From contig JBAMMC010000027.1 of the NCBI GenBank assembly GCA_039793985.1, forward strand, positions 1-32,063: a stretch of DNA of 32,063 nucleotides, given 5' to 3'. Below the pieces are notes generated by a model. It had not been told where the DNA came from and ran no database searches. It was given only the letters and a program-made list of their open reading frames with translations. This document shows positions 15,684 through 24,186 of the stretch, in pieces. Numbering within the stretch: position 1 is the stretch's first letter; each line of letters starts with the position of its first letter. The position numbers and the translations under genes are program-made. This DNA is from ARK-14 sp002899805 (lineage in GTDB: Archaea > Thermoproteota > Thermoprotei_A > Sulfolobales > Fervidicoccaceae).

Positions 15684-16523
15684 TTGTTACTTTCATATAT
15701 TGATAAAAGACCAGTAGTAATTGGATATAACGAATCACTTTTAAAAGTTTTAAGAGAAATTTTGGGAAGGAATAGAAATCACGCTATTCTAGTTGATGAT
15801 AATGCGAAAATTTGGGGAATTCTGAGTATTAGAGATGCTGCAAAAGCAATTTTTATAGAAGGAGAAGAAGGGGTAGAACTAATAGAGCTTGGGACACTTG
15901 GTAAGGTTCTTGAATCCCCCGCGAAAATATATGCTAGCACACCTCCCTTATCGATATCTACCGATTTTTCTTTGAAGGAAGCTGTTGAGCTAATGATAGA
16001 AAAAAATATTGGCTTCCTTCCAGTGCTTGGAAATGGCGGAGAATTGCTTGGAGCATTAGAGGAGAAAAGCCTGGCAAAGGCAATTTTAGGCCTGGAATCC
16101 GTTAGTGTTTGTGAAAAAACTACGTGGGATCTCGTAACTATTGAATCAGACGAGGAGATACTTGCTGCAGTAGGAATTATGCTCACCTACGGAATAAGAC
16201 ACATTGTTGTGAAAGAAGATGATTCGATTTATGGACTTGCTTCTCTCCTTAAAGCTCTCTATCACATAACATCGGAAAAATCAATTAGAGACCTTTTAAG
16301 GGGAAGTAGGGCTCCCATAGAAGAGAAAGTCAAAATCATTGCCGAAAATCCATGGATCTTGGATTGTAGTTATCAGATGAATGAAGCAGCATCATTTATA
16401 GCAGCAGACAGGATGGGTGCGGTCCTCATAAAGGATCAAAAAGATAGGTATGGGATACTGACAGATAGAGATTTACTGAAGATCCTCTACGAGGAACTTT
16501 CTAAAGAGAAAGGTGAAATATAA
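15684..16523 (+). CDS. Protein with four CBS domains
   Basis: About 279 residues arranged as two Bateman modules, that is four CBS motifs covering nearly the whole protein. Recognisable units are LLVDDN-type AILVDDNAKIWGILSIRDA, IGFLPVLGNGGELLGALEEKSL, IRHIVVKEDDSIYGLASL and GAVLIKDQKDRYGILTDRDL. CBS pairs bind adenine nucleotides such as AMP, ATP or SAM and regulate partner proteins. No catalytic domain is attached, so it is a stand-alone sensor whose partner is unknown. A GTG at 15675 is possible but lies inside the GGTG ribosome-binding motif (15674-15677); the TTG at 15684, six bases after it, is the likelier start. Confidence 0.85.
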   Translation: MLLSYIDKRPVVIGYNESLLKVLREILGRNRNHAILVDDNAKIWGILSIRDAAKAIFIEGEEGVELIELGTLGKVLESPAKIYASTPPLSISTDFSLKEAVELMIEKNIGFLPVLGNGGELLGALEEKSLAKAILGLESVSVCEKTTWDLVTIESDEEILAAVGIMLTYGIRHIVVKEDDSIYGLASLLKALYHITSEKSIRDLLRGSRAPIEEKVKIIAENPWILDCSYQMNEAASFIAADRMGAVLIKDQKDRYGILTDRDLLKILYEELSKEKGEI

Positions 16524-16600
16524 AAGAACTTCAAACTTCCTTTCTTTTATATTTTGTTGAAAATTTCCATATCTCAACGTCTTCCATCAGATTATTGTTT

Positions 16601-17839
16601 TCATTCATATCTCAGTGCAACAGCTGGAGGTATTTTCACAGCCATATAAGCTGGAAGTAATCCGCCTACGATCCCGACCATAACAGTCAAAAGAATAGCA
16701 GTACCAAATAAATCTGGGGTGAACATGGGGTGAGCTGAAAGAACTATGGAAGAAGTCCCAGCTCTAATTACCATCCCGTTTCTTCCAAGATAGAGTGCAC
16801 CAAAAATACCCAAAGCACTACCAGAAATAGCGGCTATGAGACTCATCAGAAGAGACTCACTCAGAACTATAATTACTACTCTTCTATTTGTATACCCAAT
16901 TGCTTTCATTACTCCTATTTCCTTTGTCCTTTCAATAACCGAAGTAACCATAGTGGCTGTTGTTCCCGCAATAGCCACTGCTATAGCAGAAAGAGATGCG
17001 ACATAGTTGATGTAGTTTACAGCGGCAGTTATACTAGAAACTATATCAGCAATAGCGCTAAAAGATATAACTGAAACCTGATCACCATAAGTATTTCTCA
17101 TGTAGTTTACAAAATCTTTAACATATGAAGGATCTGTCATTCTTACCAAAATTCCACTCCACTCTTTTAACCCAAAGATTTTCTGTCCAGCATCGAGTGG
17201 CATGAAGATGGTTTGATCTGGGCTGAAAAAAAGGGCTCCTCCATATTCTTCTGTAATCCCTCTTACTATGACATTGGCGCTTCTATATTGAGGAATTCCT
17301 TTGTTTACTGTGTAGAAATACTTTATAGGTACAATATCTCCAATTCCGTAAACTAAATTACCATTATCATCATAAGCAATCTTGTAACCTATGAGAGCCC
17401 CAAGAATATCGTTGGGAGGTGGGGCAACGCCCTCTTGAATTTTAACCCCACCTATCGATTGTAAGACGAAATCTACATCTGTACAATAGACATATATCTG
17501 AATATCCTTATCCTCTCTCTTTACTGTTGCTTGAAGAAGATAGTAGGGTTGAGCATCATCTACATGAGGGAGAGATCTAATGAAGTTAAGGTCATCGTTA
17601 GTTAGGGTGAAGCCAGAAGACGGTGTTATCATAATGTTATTTTGTCCTAAGCTAGATACTTGGTTTATAATGTACTGAGAGTATCCACCTACTACTGCTC
17701 CAATTGTAATGATGACAGCAGGACCTATGAGAATACCTAAAACTGTGAGAATACTTCTTATTTTCCTCTGGCCTAGTGTCTTGACCGCCATTTTAAAAGA
17801 TATTCCTATGAATGAAAAAAGGGACACTAAAGGATTCAT
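16601..17839 (-). CDS. MacB/FtsX-type ABC transporter permease
   Basis: A 412-residue permease with the MacB topology. One N-terminal helix follows the ALKTLGQRKIRSILTVLGILIG-like entry (FKMAVKTLGQRKIRS). A large extracytoplasmic domain covers roughly residues 45-265. Three C-terminal helices carry the FtsX motif EIGVMKAIGYTNRRVVIIVLSES. Such systems do not transport across the membrane classically but transmit ATP-driven motion to extracytoplasmic partners. Its ATG overlaps the stop of the 964-residue exported protein by four bases (ATGA), so the two are translationally coupled. The ATPase is encoded two genes upstream in the same operon. It is convergent with the CBS gene across a 77-base AT-rich gap. 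Confidence 0.9.
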   Translation of the reverse strand: MNPLVSLFSFIGISFKMAVKTLGQRKIRSILTVLGILIGPAVIITIGAVVGGYSQYIINQVSSLGQNNIMITPSSGFTLTNDDLNFIRSLPHVDDAQPYYLLQATVKREDKDIQIYVYCTDVDFVLQSIGGVKIQEGVAPPPNDILGALIGYKIAYDDNGNLVYGIGDIVPIKYFYTVNKGIPQYRSANVIVRGITEEYGGALFFSPDQTIFMPLDAGQKIFGLKEWSGILVRMTDPSYVKDFVNYMRNTYGDQVSVISFSAIADIVSSITAAVNYINYVASLSAIAVAIAGTTATMVTSVIERTKEIGVMKAIGYTNRRVVIIVLSESLLMSLIAAISGSALGIFGALYLGRNGMVIRAGTSSIVLSAHPMFTPDLFGTAILLTVMVGIVGGLLPAYMAVKIPPAVALRYE

Positions 17840-20730
17840 TCTTCTTTCATCCCTTTCATCCTTTTGGCATGAGAGGAGTACATTCTATAAATGAGGATAG
17901 CGGTGAAAAGAAGAAAAGCTCCGATCATTACAATAGCGGCCCTTAATTCCACGATGTTAAGTATGTTACCTGTCGTCTGAGTTATTTGAGTATGAGTTTC
18001 TGTCGGCTGTGCTGATACTTGGAAATTAATTTCTCTCTTATAGAGTTCATTATAAGTATTATAATAAGTGATTATCAGGGTGACGTTTTCTTTGTTCACA
18101 TATGATGGGACGGGTACTTCAATCCTAAAGGCGCTTTGTGATGCAGGGTCCATATCTCCTATGAAGTAGGAAGATGATAAATTTGAAGTGTAAGCTATTA
18201 TATTCACTCTGTAAGCGGTTTGACTCCCATAATTAATCAAAGTCCCACCTATCTTAAGAGTTCCGTTTGATAGGGAAGTTGTAACTTGTGTTAGAGACAA
18301 CTCAATGAATGGTTCAACAGCAAGAGCTATTTGGTTATTGAAAGTATGTTGCTGTCCTCCAGCATCTCTGTATTGGATTGAAATTTGAAGTGGGACAACT
18401 CCGTAATTAATTACAGCGGTAGTTCCAACAATAGATTGAGAACCAAAGGGATTATATACAAATGTTACTGGTATAGAAACCGTTTTTCTTTGTTCCAGAA
18501 TTGGAATATATATAGTCGATGGATTTGCCAACAGAATTGAAGTCGTTGCCTGTGAGGAGAGGAGGGAAGAGGGTGGAGAGAGAGTGAGATAAACATTATA
18601 AGCTGGTGAGGTTCCATTGTTGGTGATCTCTATCGTAAGGTTCGTATACCTGCTCCTTATGTCCAATTTACCAACTATTTTCACATCTATATAATTGACT
18701 GCTCCATACACTGGTATGGGAATTGTTAGGTTCAAGCTTCTTAAGGTTCCCCAAACATCAATGAAGGAAAGAGAAGCTTCAGCATAATAGTTCCCCGTGA
18801 CATTGACCATTATGTTTAGGGGAAAAGTGAAGTATATGCTCTCACCTTTAGAATAAGATGAAGGAGCTGTCCCGCTTACTCCAGGAGAAGTGCTTTGAGC
18901 TATTTGTTGAAGATATTGTTGAATGTTCTGTAAAGGTATCACCTGCGAAGAAGCTCCTTGGGACGAAGGTATCACTCCCCCCGTGGACATATTTGTCTGA
19001 GAGAATCGAATTCCTTGAGGAAGATAGATATAAAGAACTGGATTAGTTAAGGCATCAATTTTCTCGTTTCTCAATATTATATAATAGTTAGCTCCAAATG
19101 ATACAATATCGACGCTTCCCTCCTTCCAACCCCATTCGATTGGTTTGATCGATTCTGAAATATCATTAATCTTCAAATTCAAAGACAGAACCTCAATTCT
19201 GCTGATACCCGGACCTCCGCTGTTGATGACAAATTGCGCTAACAAAAGTGCTGTGTAATTTCCCGGTTGGACATTTCCTATGTTTAATTTAAACTGCATA
19301 GAGAAAGTACCATATGCCTGTATAGCAGTTCCCGCATTGACTTCCTTTGTGGAAGGGTCAACCGAAAAATTCTCGGGCAACAATAATGTAAAATTAGCAC
19401 CTGAAAGGGAAAATGGTAATTTATTAGCAATTGTGACTGTCAAGATCGCTCCATTTGTATTTGGAAAAACAGAATAACCATTGTACCAACCCCATGATAC
19501 TATCCCTATAGCATTTCCTTCCGATGATATTGGATATTTTTCAATGGAGATATTGAATGGTAAGTTGTCTCTTATAACTAAATAACTTCCTCCTCCCAGA
19601 TCAACTCGATATGAAACATTGGCCATGAAGGATAAGATGTTTTCCATTATGGATGAGGAATTAATGGAAACATAGTAATTAAGTGTAGTTGATCCACCTC
19701 CCTGCAATGAGCCATAGTAAACTGATGAGGTCAAAATTGGTGTTATAGAAGGAGAGGAAATAGTCGTTTGAATCGAGTTTATAGCGTTATCTCCATTGTT
19801 AATATAGACTATATTCAGCTGAGCGTATAGCGAATCACTGTAAACTGGTTGCGGTCTCACATCTCCCCAATATGCAGAAAAAATACCAAGTTCCTTGTAT
19901 TTGGAAGGTATTGGATCAACGTTCACTGTAAAATAAACTTTAAATGTTGAGTTGTACGAAACTCCATCTTTAGTCGTCATAATGGCATTTACAGTTAGCG
20001 ATGCAGTATAGCTCCCTGGTTCTACATTCTCTGAAATATCTATTGGGCTGAAAGTAATGGAAGCTCTGCTTCCAGAATTCAGAGCACTCAACTGAGCTTG
20101 AGGGTTGTCTATAAAAAATCCACTGGGGAGAGTCAAATTCACATTGGCTGAGTTTATGTTGCTTTCACCATCGTTTTCTAGTGTAACCTGCAAAGAAGTA
20201 CCATAAGTACCTGGATATCCTCCAGGATTCCAAGAAGATGAGGAAACTGATATTTGAGGAGCAGGATAAGGAGCTACTGTGAGTGGAATAGTAAAGTAGT
20301 CGGAAACCATCACTCCGCTATCGCTGAAATAGCTGACTGAAAAGTTAGCATAGTATGTTCCTGGAGGTGTGCTTTTATCTACGTTTAAGTAAAACAGAAA
20401 ATAAACTGTCTCACCACTAGTAACGTTCCTTGCACTATTGCCATAAAGATCCCTAGCTCCAGATACCGTACTATAACCACTCGATGGAGAGAATCCAGCA
20501 GGCAAGTCAAGGAGGTTACCTGTAGGGTTAGTTGCATTCACATTAAACCGGGTATCTATTCGTAAAACAGCATTAGATGACCCCGGATAAACGTCTGTGT
20601 TTTGTTGTGATTTGAAATTAATGGATTGTATAGAAACGTCAGCTGGAGATTGTGCTGAAACCTTGGCAAAATAAGAAAAAATAATCAATAACATGATAAC
20701 AACAATTATCCTCCATATCTTCATTTTCAA
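17836..20730 (-). CDS. Large membrane-anchored extracellular protein of an ABC operon
   Basis: A 964-residue exported protein. Residues 5-24 form a hydrophobic signal segment (IIVVIMLLIIFSYF), with likely cleavage after VSA near residue 26. A C-terminal helix (LRAAIVMIGAFLLFTAILIY) is followed by basic residues, giving an anchored protein facing outside. The body is Ser/Thr/Asn/Tyr-rich beta-strand sequence with repeated immunoglobulin-like units resembling NEW3/CARDB domains. The recurring motif PGTYYANFSV, PGSYTASLTV and PGNYTALLLA occurs near residues 120, 235 and 490. Many N-glycosylation sequons are present. It starts with TTG at 20730 or, better, ATG at 20724. Sitting between ATPase and permease genes, it is probably the extracellular partner of that ABC system. 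Its ligand is unknown. Confidence 0.8.
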   Translation of the reverse strand: MKMKIWRIIVVIMLLIIFSYFAKVSAQSPADVSIQSINFKSQQNTDVYPGSSNAVLRIDTRFNVNATNPTGNLLDLPAGFSPSSGYSTVSGARDLYGNSARNVTSGETVYFLFYLNVDKSTPPGTYYANFSVSYFSDSGVMVSDYFTIPLTVAPYPAPQISVSSSSWNPGGYPGTYGTSLQVTLENDGESNINSANVNLTLPSGFFIDNPQAQLSALNSGSRASITFSPIDISENVEPGSYTASLTVNAIMTTKDGVSYNSTFKVYFTVNVDPIPSKYKELGIFSAYWGDVRPQPVYSDSLYAQLNIVYINNGDNAINSIQTTISSPSITPILTSSVYYGSLQGGGSTTLNYYVSINSSSIMENILSFMANVSYRVDLGGGSYLVIRDNLPFNISIEKYPISSEGNAIGIVSWGWYNGYSVFPNTNGAILTVTIANKLPFSLSGANFTLLLPENFSVDPSTKEVNAGTAIQAYGTFSMQFKLNIGNVQPGNYTALLLAQFVINSGGPGISRIEVLSLNLKINDISESIKPIEWGWKEGSVDIVSFGANYYIILRNEKIDALTNPVLYIYLPQGIRFSQTNMSTGGVIPSSQGASSQVIPLQNIQQYLQQIAQSTSPGVSGTAPSSYSKGESIYFTFPLNIMVNVTGNYYAEASLSFIDVWGTLRSLNLTIPIPVYGAVNYIDVKIVGKLDIRSRYTNLTIEITNNGTSPAYNVYLTLSPPSSLLSSQATTSILLANPSTIYIPILEQRKTVSIPVTFVYNPFGSQSIVGTTAVINYGVVPLQISIQYRDAGGQQHTFNNQIALAVEPFIELSLTQVTTSLSNGTLKIGGTLINYGSQTAYRVNIIAYTSNLSSSYFIGDMDPASQSAFRIEVPVPSYVNKENVTLIITYYNTYNELYKREINFQVSAQPTETHTQITQTTGNILNIVELRAAIVMIGAFLLFTAILIYRMYSSHAKRMKGMKEE

Positions 20731-20755
20731 TCCCTTACCGACATAGAGGGGTATC

Positions 20756-21544
20756 TCAAACTGTATTCAAGATGCACTTGCTATAATTAATGTTGTTTTC
20801 TTCGCCAACAATTTGACCATTTTTTATATAAATGATTTTTTTTGTACAATTCGCAATTTCAGGATCATGGGTGACTATCACTACAGTTTGTCCAGCCTCA
20901 TTCAGCTTCAGGAATTCTTCCATTACGAGCTTGCCAGAATTCCTGTCTAAATTTCCAGTTGGCTCATCTGCTAAAATAACTTTAGGGGAAGTAACTAACG
21001 CTCTAGCGATAGCTACTCTTTGCTGTTGCCCCCCTGAAAGCTGATTTGGCTTTTTTTGGAGCCAACTCAGTTCACCTCCTGCCCTCAGTAGAGCAGATTC
21101 GACAAGTTTCTTCCTTTCTTTTTTGCTTAAACTTCTTACCAAAAGGGGTAATTCGATATTCTCATAGACTGTTAGCCTATTTATTAGGTTGAAAGATTGG
21201 AAAACGAAACCAATTTCCCTGTTTCTAATAAGAGCTAGAGTTGCATCATTAAACTGTGAGACTTCTTTTCCATCGACAAATACTTTCCCTTTGGTTGGTT
21301 TATCAAGAAGTCCTATTATATTCAATAGAGTAGATTTTCCTGAACCAGAAGGGCCCATTATCGCTATCAATTCGCCTTCATATATCTTGAGGGATATCCC
21401 CCTTAGAGCATAAAACTCTACTTCCCCTTGCTTATATATTTTGTGAACGCTTTCTAACCTAATGATTTCTTTCTTTCTACTACTAATTGTATCTACTAGT
21501 TCTTTTTCTAATATTTTTTCTACATATTTATTTTCATATAACAG
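20756..21544 (-). CDS. MacB/LolD-type ABC transporter ATP-binding protein
   Basis: The ATPase of the MacB-type system. Walker A GPSGSGKST, signature LSGGQQQRVAIARAL, Walker B VILADEPTGNLD and the switch His in VTHDPEIA are all present. The first TTG in frame (21370) would remove the conserved A-loop and first strands, leaving only 204 residues. The same frame stays open upstream and encodes the missing part (RLESVHKIYKQG, then FYALRGISLKIYEGE), giving about 262 residues. No ATG, GTG or TTG occurs there; a CTG at 21544 lies seven bases after GGTG (21555-21552), the genome's usual spacing, so I place the start there. An ATT or ATA start, or an assembly error, remains possible. Confidence 0.8.
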   Translation of the reverse strand: MLYENKYVEKILEKELVDTISSRKKEIIRLESVHKIYKQGEVEFYALRGISLKIYEGELIAIMGPSGSGKSTLLNIIGLLDKPTKGKVFVDGKEVSQFNDATLALIRNREIGFVFQSFNLINRLTVYENIELPLLVRSLSKKERKKLVESALLRAGGELSWLQKKPNQLSGGQQQRVAIARALVTSPKVILADEPTGNLDRNSGKLVMEEFLKLNEAGQTVVIVTHDPEIANCTKKIIYIKNGQIVGEENNINYSKCILNTV

Positions 21545-21583
21545 AGCTTTTCACCATTTACTTCATTAACTTCGTGAGGAAAA

Positions 21584-21940
21584 TCAGCAAATTTTTGAAC
21601 CCGTAGCTACATCTTTTTCCGGCAACAATATTACAGGCTTTTCACCTTCTCCGCAGCCAGCAGCTAGTATCATTCCCTGGCTAATTAACCCCATCAGTTT
21701 CCTAGGCTTTATATTTGTAAGAACAGGGATTTTTTTCCCAATTAGTTGTTCAGGCGAGTAGACTTCTCCAATGCCAGCAACAATCTGCCTTTCTCCAATT
21801 TGTCCAAGATCCACTATTAGCCTTATTAGCTTAGAGCTTCCGCTTACTCTTTCCGCTGATTTTACTAATCCTATCCTAATGTCAAGCTTAGCGAAGGTTT
21901 CATAATCTATAGTTTGTGGTGCAGATATTTCCATCACCAT
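21584..21940 (-). CDS. Methionyl-tRNA synthetase beta subunit (stand-alone tRNA-binding domain)
   Basis: A 118-residue OB-fold tRNA-binding domain of the Arc1p/EMAPII/MetG C-terminal type. Many archaea encode it separately as the MetRS beta subunit. Typical elements are DYETFAKLDIRIGLVKSAERV, the GERQIVAGIGEVYSPEQLIGKKIPVLTNIKPRKLMGLISQGMILAA stretch and the C-terminal LLPEKDVATGSKI. It has no catalytic domain and would help MetRS, or another synthetase, hold tRNA. The first ATG and the third codon ATG are both possible starts. It is upstream of the ABC ATPase gene by about 40 bases on the same strand and may share its transcript. Confidence 0.88.
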   Translation of the reverse strand: MVMEISAPQTIDYETFAKLDIRIGLVKSAERVSGSSKLIRLIVDLGQIGERQIVAGIGEVYSPEQLIGKKIPVLTNIKPRKLMGLISQGMILAAGCGEGEKPVILLPEKDVATGSKIC

Positions 21941-22160
21941 AGCAAAATGAAAATTTCACGCTTTTATTTTTTCAACTTCAAAACATTGGCAGTTCAAAAT
22001 TTATAAAATGTTCAATGTGAAAAACCTCGGGAAGAATCAATGGAGAAAACATAAATTTCTTAGTAAAGAGTTTGATAACAATTTCATGGTAATGTTCTCT
22101 GTATGTATCTCAATGCTCTTAAAACTATAATGCTTGCTGAATTTAATAGAGACATACCTC

Positions 22161-22170
22161 CTATAAAATT
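22161..22170 (+). promoter_or_regulatory. TATA-like box upstream of the candidate hairpin RNA
   Basis: CTATAAAATT at 22161-22170 predicts a plus-strand start near 22190, which is where the long helix at 22195-22274 begins. No protein gene follows on this strand. Confidence 0.35.
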
Positions 22171-22194
22171 TACATGCTCTCTCTCGCAAACACA

Positions 22195-22274
22195 TGTGTG
22201 ACCTAGAGTTTCTGTTATCTGCTTCATGGCAGGAGGTAAGGGGGCTCAGAGAAACCATCATGAACTAGCACACA
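22195..22274 (+). ncRNA. Candidate long-hairpin RNA between metG-beta and the ZPR1 gene
   Basis: Nested complementary blocks give a coherent imperfect hairpin. TGTGTG (22195-22200) pairs with CACACA (22269-22274), CTAG (22203-22206) with CTAG (22265-22268), and GTTTCT (22208-22213) with AGAAAC (22250-22255). An inner CTGC/GCAG hairpin (22219-22222 with 22229-22232) sits in the loop, which also holds a purine-rich AGGAGGTAAGGGGG. A TATA box lies at the right distance upstream. Together these suggest a small RNA of at least 80 nt. I do not recognise the family. The remainder of 21941-22347 is AT-rich leader DNA for metG-beta with no other clear feature. Confidence 0.33.
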
Positions 22275-22347
22275 GGAGACTTGAAATGAGCGTAGGCAGA
22301 AAACAGTGTTTATTAGATAGCAAAGTTAATGTAATGCTATTCTCAGC

Positions 22348-22857
22348 TCATTCTTTCAGCTCTCTTTTGACTGTTCTGTTTGTAAAGATTTCACTTCTAC
22401 CGTACCTGTCTATCAACTTAACAGTAAATCTTACTCTCCCCTCAATTCCTTCGTTTATTTTGCTTAAATAATTTTGACAAGTAATGTCTTCGCATAAAGG
22501 TTCTAGTTTTTCTTTTAACTTTAAAAGTAACCCTTCTATAGTAGTTATAAAACCAGGCTCGTAATCACTAGATAGAAATTGAAAATTGAACTCAGGGATT
22601 TCTATATCTGTATTTTCTCCTATAAATATGAGTGTGTTAAGGTCCTCAGGATTTTCTACTATATATTCAATAATTCTTCCTTTTTTCATTTCATAGGGAG
22701 TAGTGAAGGTAAACCGATAGCCACAATTTTCACACTTTCCACTTACAAGCAATGTCTTCCCATAGGATGGCATGTTATAAATCAAACTCCTCATCACAAA
22801 TGTTCTTTTCCCGCAAATGGGGCATTCCATTTTTTCTTCTGTATATTGATATGACAT
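22348..22857 (-). CDS. ZPR1-type zinc-finger protein
   Basis: About 169 residues with an archaeal single-copy ZPR1 module. Two CxxC pairs, CPICGKR and CENCGYR, form the zinc site. The ZPR1 beta domain follows (FTFTTPYEMKKGRI onward), with the conserved PGFITTIEGLL helix region. Eukaryotic ZPR1 has two such modules and acts as an eEF1A chaperone; the archaeal single-module form probably has a translation-related role, by analogy only. A longer reading from TTG at 22914 adds 19 residues of poor match. ATG at 22857 with GGTG six bases before it is clearly better. Confidence 0.85.
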   Translation of the reverse strand: MSYQYTEEKMECPICGKRTFVMRSLIYNMPSYGKTLLVSGKCENCGYRFTFTTPYEMKKGRIIEYIVENPEDLNTLIFIGENTDIEIPEFNFQFLSSDYEPGFITTIEGLLLKLKEKLEPLCEDITCQNYLSKINEGIEGRVRFTVKLIDRYGRSEIFTNRTVKRELKE

Positions 22858-23034
22858 TATATACACCGTATTACTATCATAAGCTCCTATAACCAATAAA
22901 AATACTCCTTTCAATTATACTTTGCTTTTTCTTTTTTTTTCCTGGTGAAACGTTAAAAAGTTTATCCACGAGAAAAGATCAAGTTGCTTTTTTAATACCT
23001 GTATGTTAATCTTCCAAAAGAGGGCAGATACTGA

Positions 23035-23412
23035 ATGAATGATAGCATTTCTTTCAGAGATGATGGTGATGGAAATACTAACATTGAAATAGTAATAAAA
23101 ACCAAGAAAGTAGTATCATTAAAAGTTAGTGAGGAAATGTATGAATGGATAGAAAATGTATGGAGAACGAGCGGTTTTTCTTCCAGAAGCGATTATCTGA
23201 GAGCCCTAGTATCATTTATCATAGAAGATCCCAGTAAGGTCGAAAAAGCGAATGGTGATCTTCTCCCTATAAAGGCTAACAGAACAATTACATTTAAAGT
23301 GGATAAAAATATACTAAAATCTCTCGATGAGCTGACAGTGAAAAAAGGCTATACCACGAGGAGTGATCTTCTGAGAGTAGTCTTATATTCTTTGATGAAT
23401 ACTCAGTCTTGA
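23035..23412 (+). CDS. Double ribbon-helix-helix protein
   Basis: A 125-residue protein with two ribbon-helix-helix domains in one chain. The first covers about residues 24-67 (strand KKVVSLKVSEEMYEWIE, turn GFSSRSDYLRALV). The second covers about 82-122 (strand NRTITFKVDKNILKSLD, turn GYTTRSDLLRVVL). RHH proteins normally dimerise to build one DNA-reading ribbon, so a covalent pair could fold as a single-chain dimer. The two halves are similar in the RSD-L-R turn but otherwise diverged. ATG at 23035 follows a TATA-like TTTTTAATACC by about 40 bases, so the leader is short. It ends 5 bases from the convergent hsp20 gene. Targets unknown. Confidence 0.82.
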   Translation: MNDSISFRDDGDGNTNIEIVIKTKKVVSLKVSEEMYEWIENVWRTSGFSSRSDYLRALVSFIIEDPSKVEKANGDLLPIKANRTITFKVDKNILKSLDELTVKKGYTTRSDLLRVVLYSLMNTQS

Positions 23413-23417
23413 AACTT

Positions 23418-23927
23418 TCACTCAACTTTTATCTTCTGCTCTTCTCCGCCCTTCTTCTCTTCTAATTCAAATTTGACTTCCAATACTCCGTTTTTATATT
23501 GAGCCTTCGCTGTATCTTTTTTAACTGGCTTCGGCAGCTCAATTTCTTTATAGTACTTTCTTTCTCCATTACTGGCTTTTATAATGAGTTTGTTATTTTG
23601 AACTTTTACATCGATCTTGTCCTTTTCTACTCCAGGTAATTCAGCAACCACGGTTAACATATTTCCACTTTCAAATATATCCACAAGTGGTTCGCGCTCT
23701 TCTGAAATCTTAGGTCTTATTCCGGCTCTTTTCACATTACCAAATTCTTCAAAATGCGGTATTCCGTCTGGACCTATAGTTAGTCTGAACCCATAGACTA
23801 ATGGGGATTTTCTCTCCCCCCTCTGTTCAAATTCTTCTCTGAAGAGCTCCTCAAATTCTTCTTCAATTTCCCTGAAGAAATCGTCAAATATGTCGAAAAT
23901 CTTTCTACTCCTTTTTTTAGAAGACAT
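23418..23927 (-). CDS. hsp20: Hsp20-family small heat shock protein
   Basis: A 169-residue small heat shock protein, an ATP-independent holdase that binds unfolding proteins as large oligomers. The acidic and aromatic N-terminus (FDIFDDFFREIEEEFEELF) is the flexible substrate arm. The alpha-crystallin domain spans about 78-160, with LTVVAELPGVEKDKIDV and the closing YKNGVLEVKFE. The C-terminal IKVE supplies the I-x-V oligomerisation tail. The start is ATG at 23927, seven bases after GGTG. Upstream, a TATCTA element is repeated at 23955-23960 and 23966-23971, possible operator sites. The scaffold gap begins about 100 bases upstream. Confidence 0.93.
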   Translation of the reverse strand: MSSKKRSRKIFDIFDDFFREIEEEFEELFREEFEQRGERKSPLVYGFRLTIGPDGIPHFEEFGNVKRAGIRPKISEEREPLVDIFESGNMLTVVAELPGVEKDKIDVKVQNNKLIIKASNGERKYYKEIELPKPVKKDTAKAQYKNGVLEVKFELEEKKGGEEQKIKVE

Positions 23928-23954
23928 TTGATATCACCATTTTTAGATTTTTCA

Positions 23955-23971
23955 TATCTATTAGGTATCTA
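23955..23971. promoter_or_regulatory. Direct repeat TATCTA upstream of hsp20
   Basis: TATCTA at 23955-23960 and again at 23966-23971, eleven bases apart (one helical turn), within the hsp20 promoter region. Ribbon-helix-helix proteins often bind such phased repeats, but the DNA is AT-rich and no factor can be named. Confidence 0.22.
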
Positions 23972-24033
23972 CTAGGCAAAATTAATCTTTTGCAGTTGTT
24001 AGATTATGCTTCGTGCTTCTGTTTTTCTACCTG

Positions 24034-24133
24034 NNNNNNNNNNNNNNNNNNNNNNNNNNNNNNNNNNNNNNNNNNNNNNNNNNNNNNNNNNNNNNNNNNN
24101 NNNNNNNNNNNNNNNNNNNNNNNNNNNNNNNNN
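24034..24133. other. Scaffold gap (100 N)
   Basis: A run of exactly 100 N, the conventional placeholder for a gap of unknown size between contigs. Real order and distance across it are uncertain, and genes may be missing here. Reading frames that span it are meaningless. Confidence 0.99.
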
Positions 24134-24186
24134 GTTCAAATTCCTGAAAAATGTCTAGAAAATTATGAGTTCACATACCAAACTTT

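Noticed and set aside
18540..20600. Repetitive Ser/Thr-rich coding sequence as a DNA repeat
   Set aside because: The repetition is at the protein level (beta-domain motifs); the DNA units are not near-identical.
12163..22295. Shared 14-mer GCCTACGCTCATTT (12164 plus strand, about 22281-22294 minus strand)
   Set aside because: A 14-base match is expected by chance several times in a 32-kb window compared on both strands.
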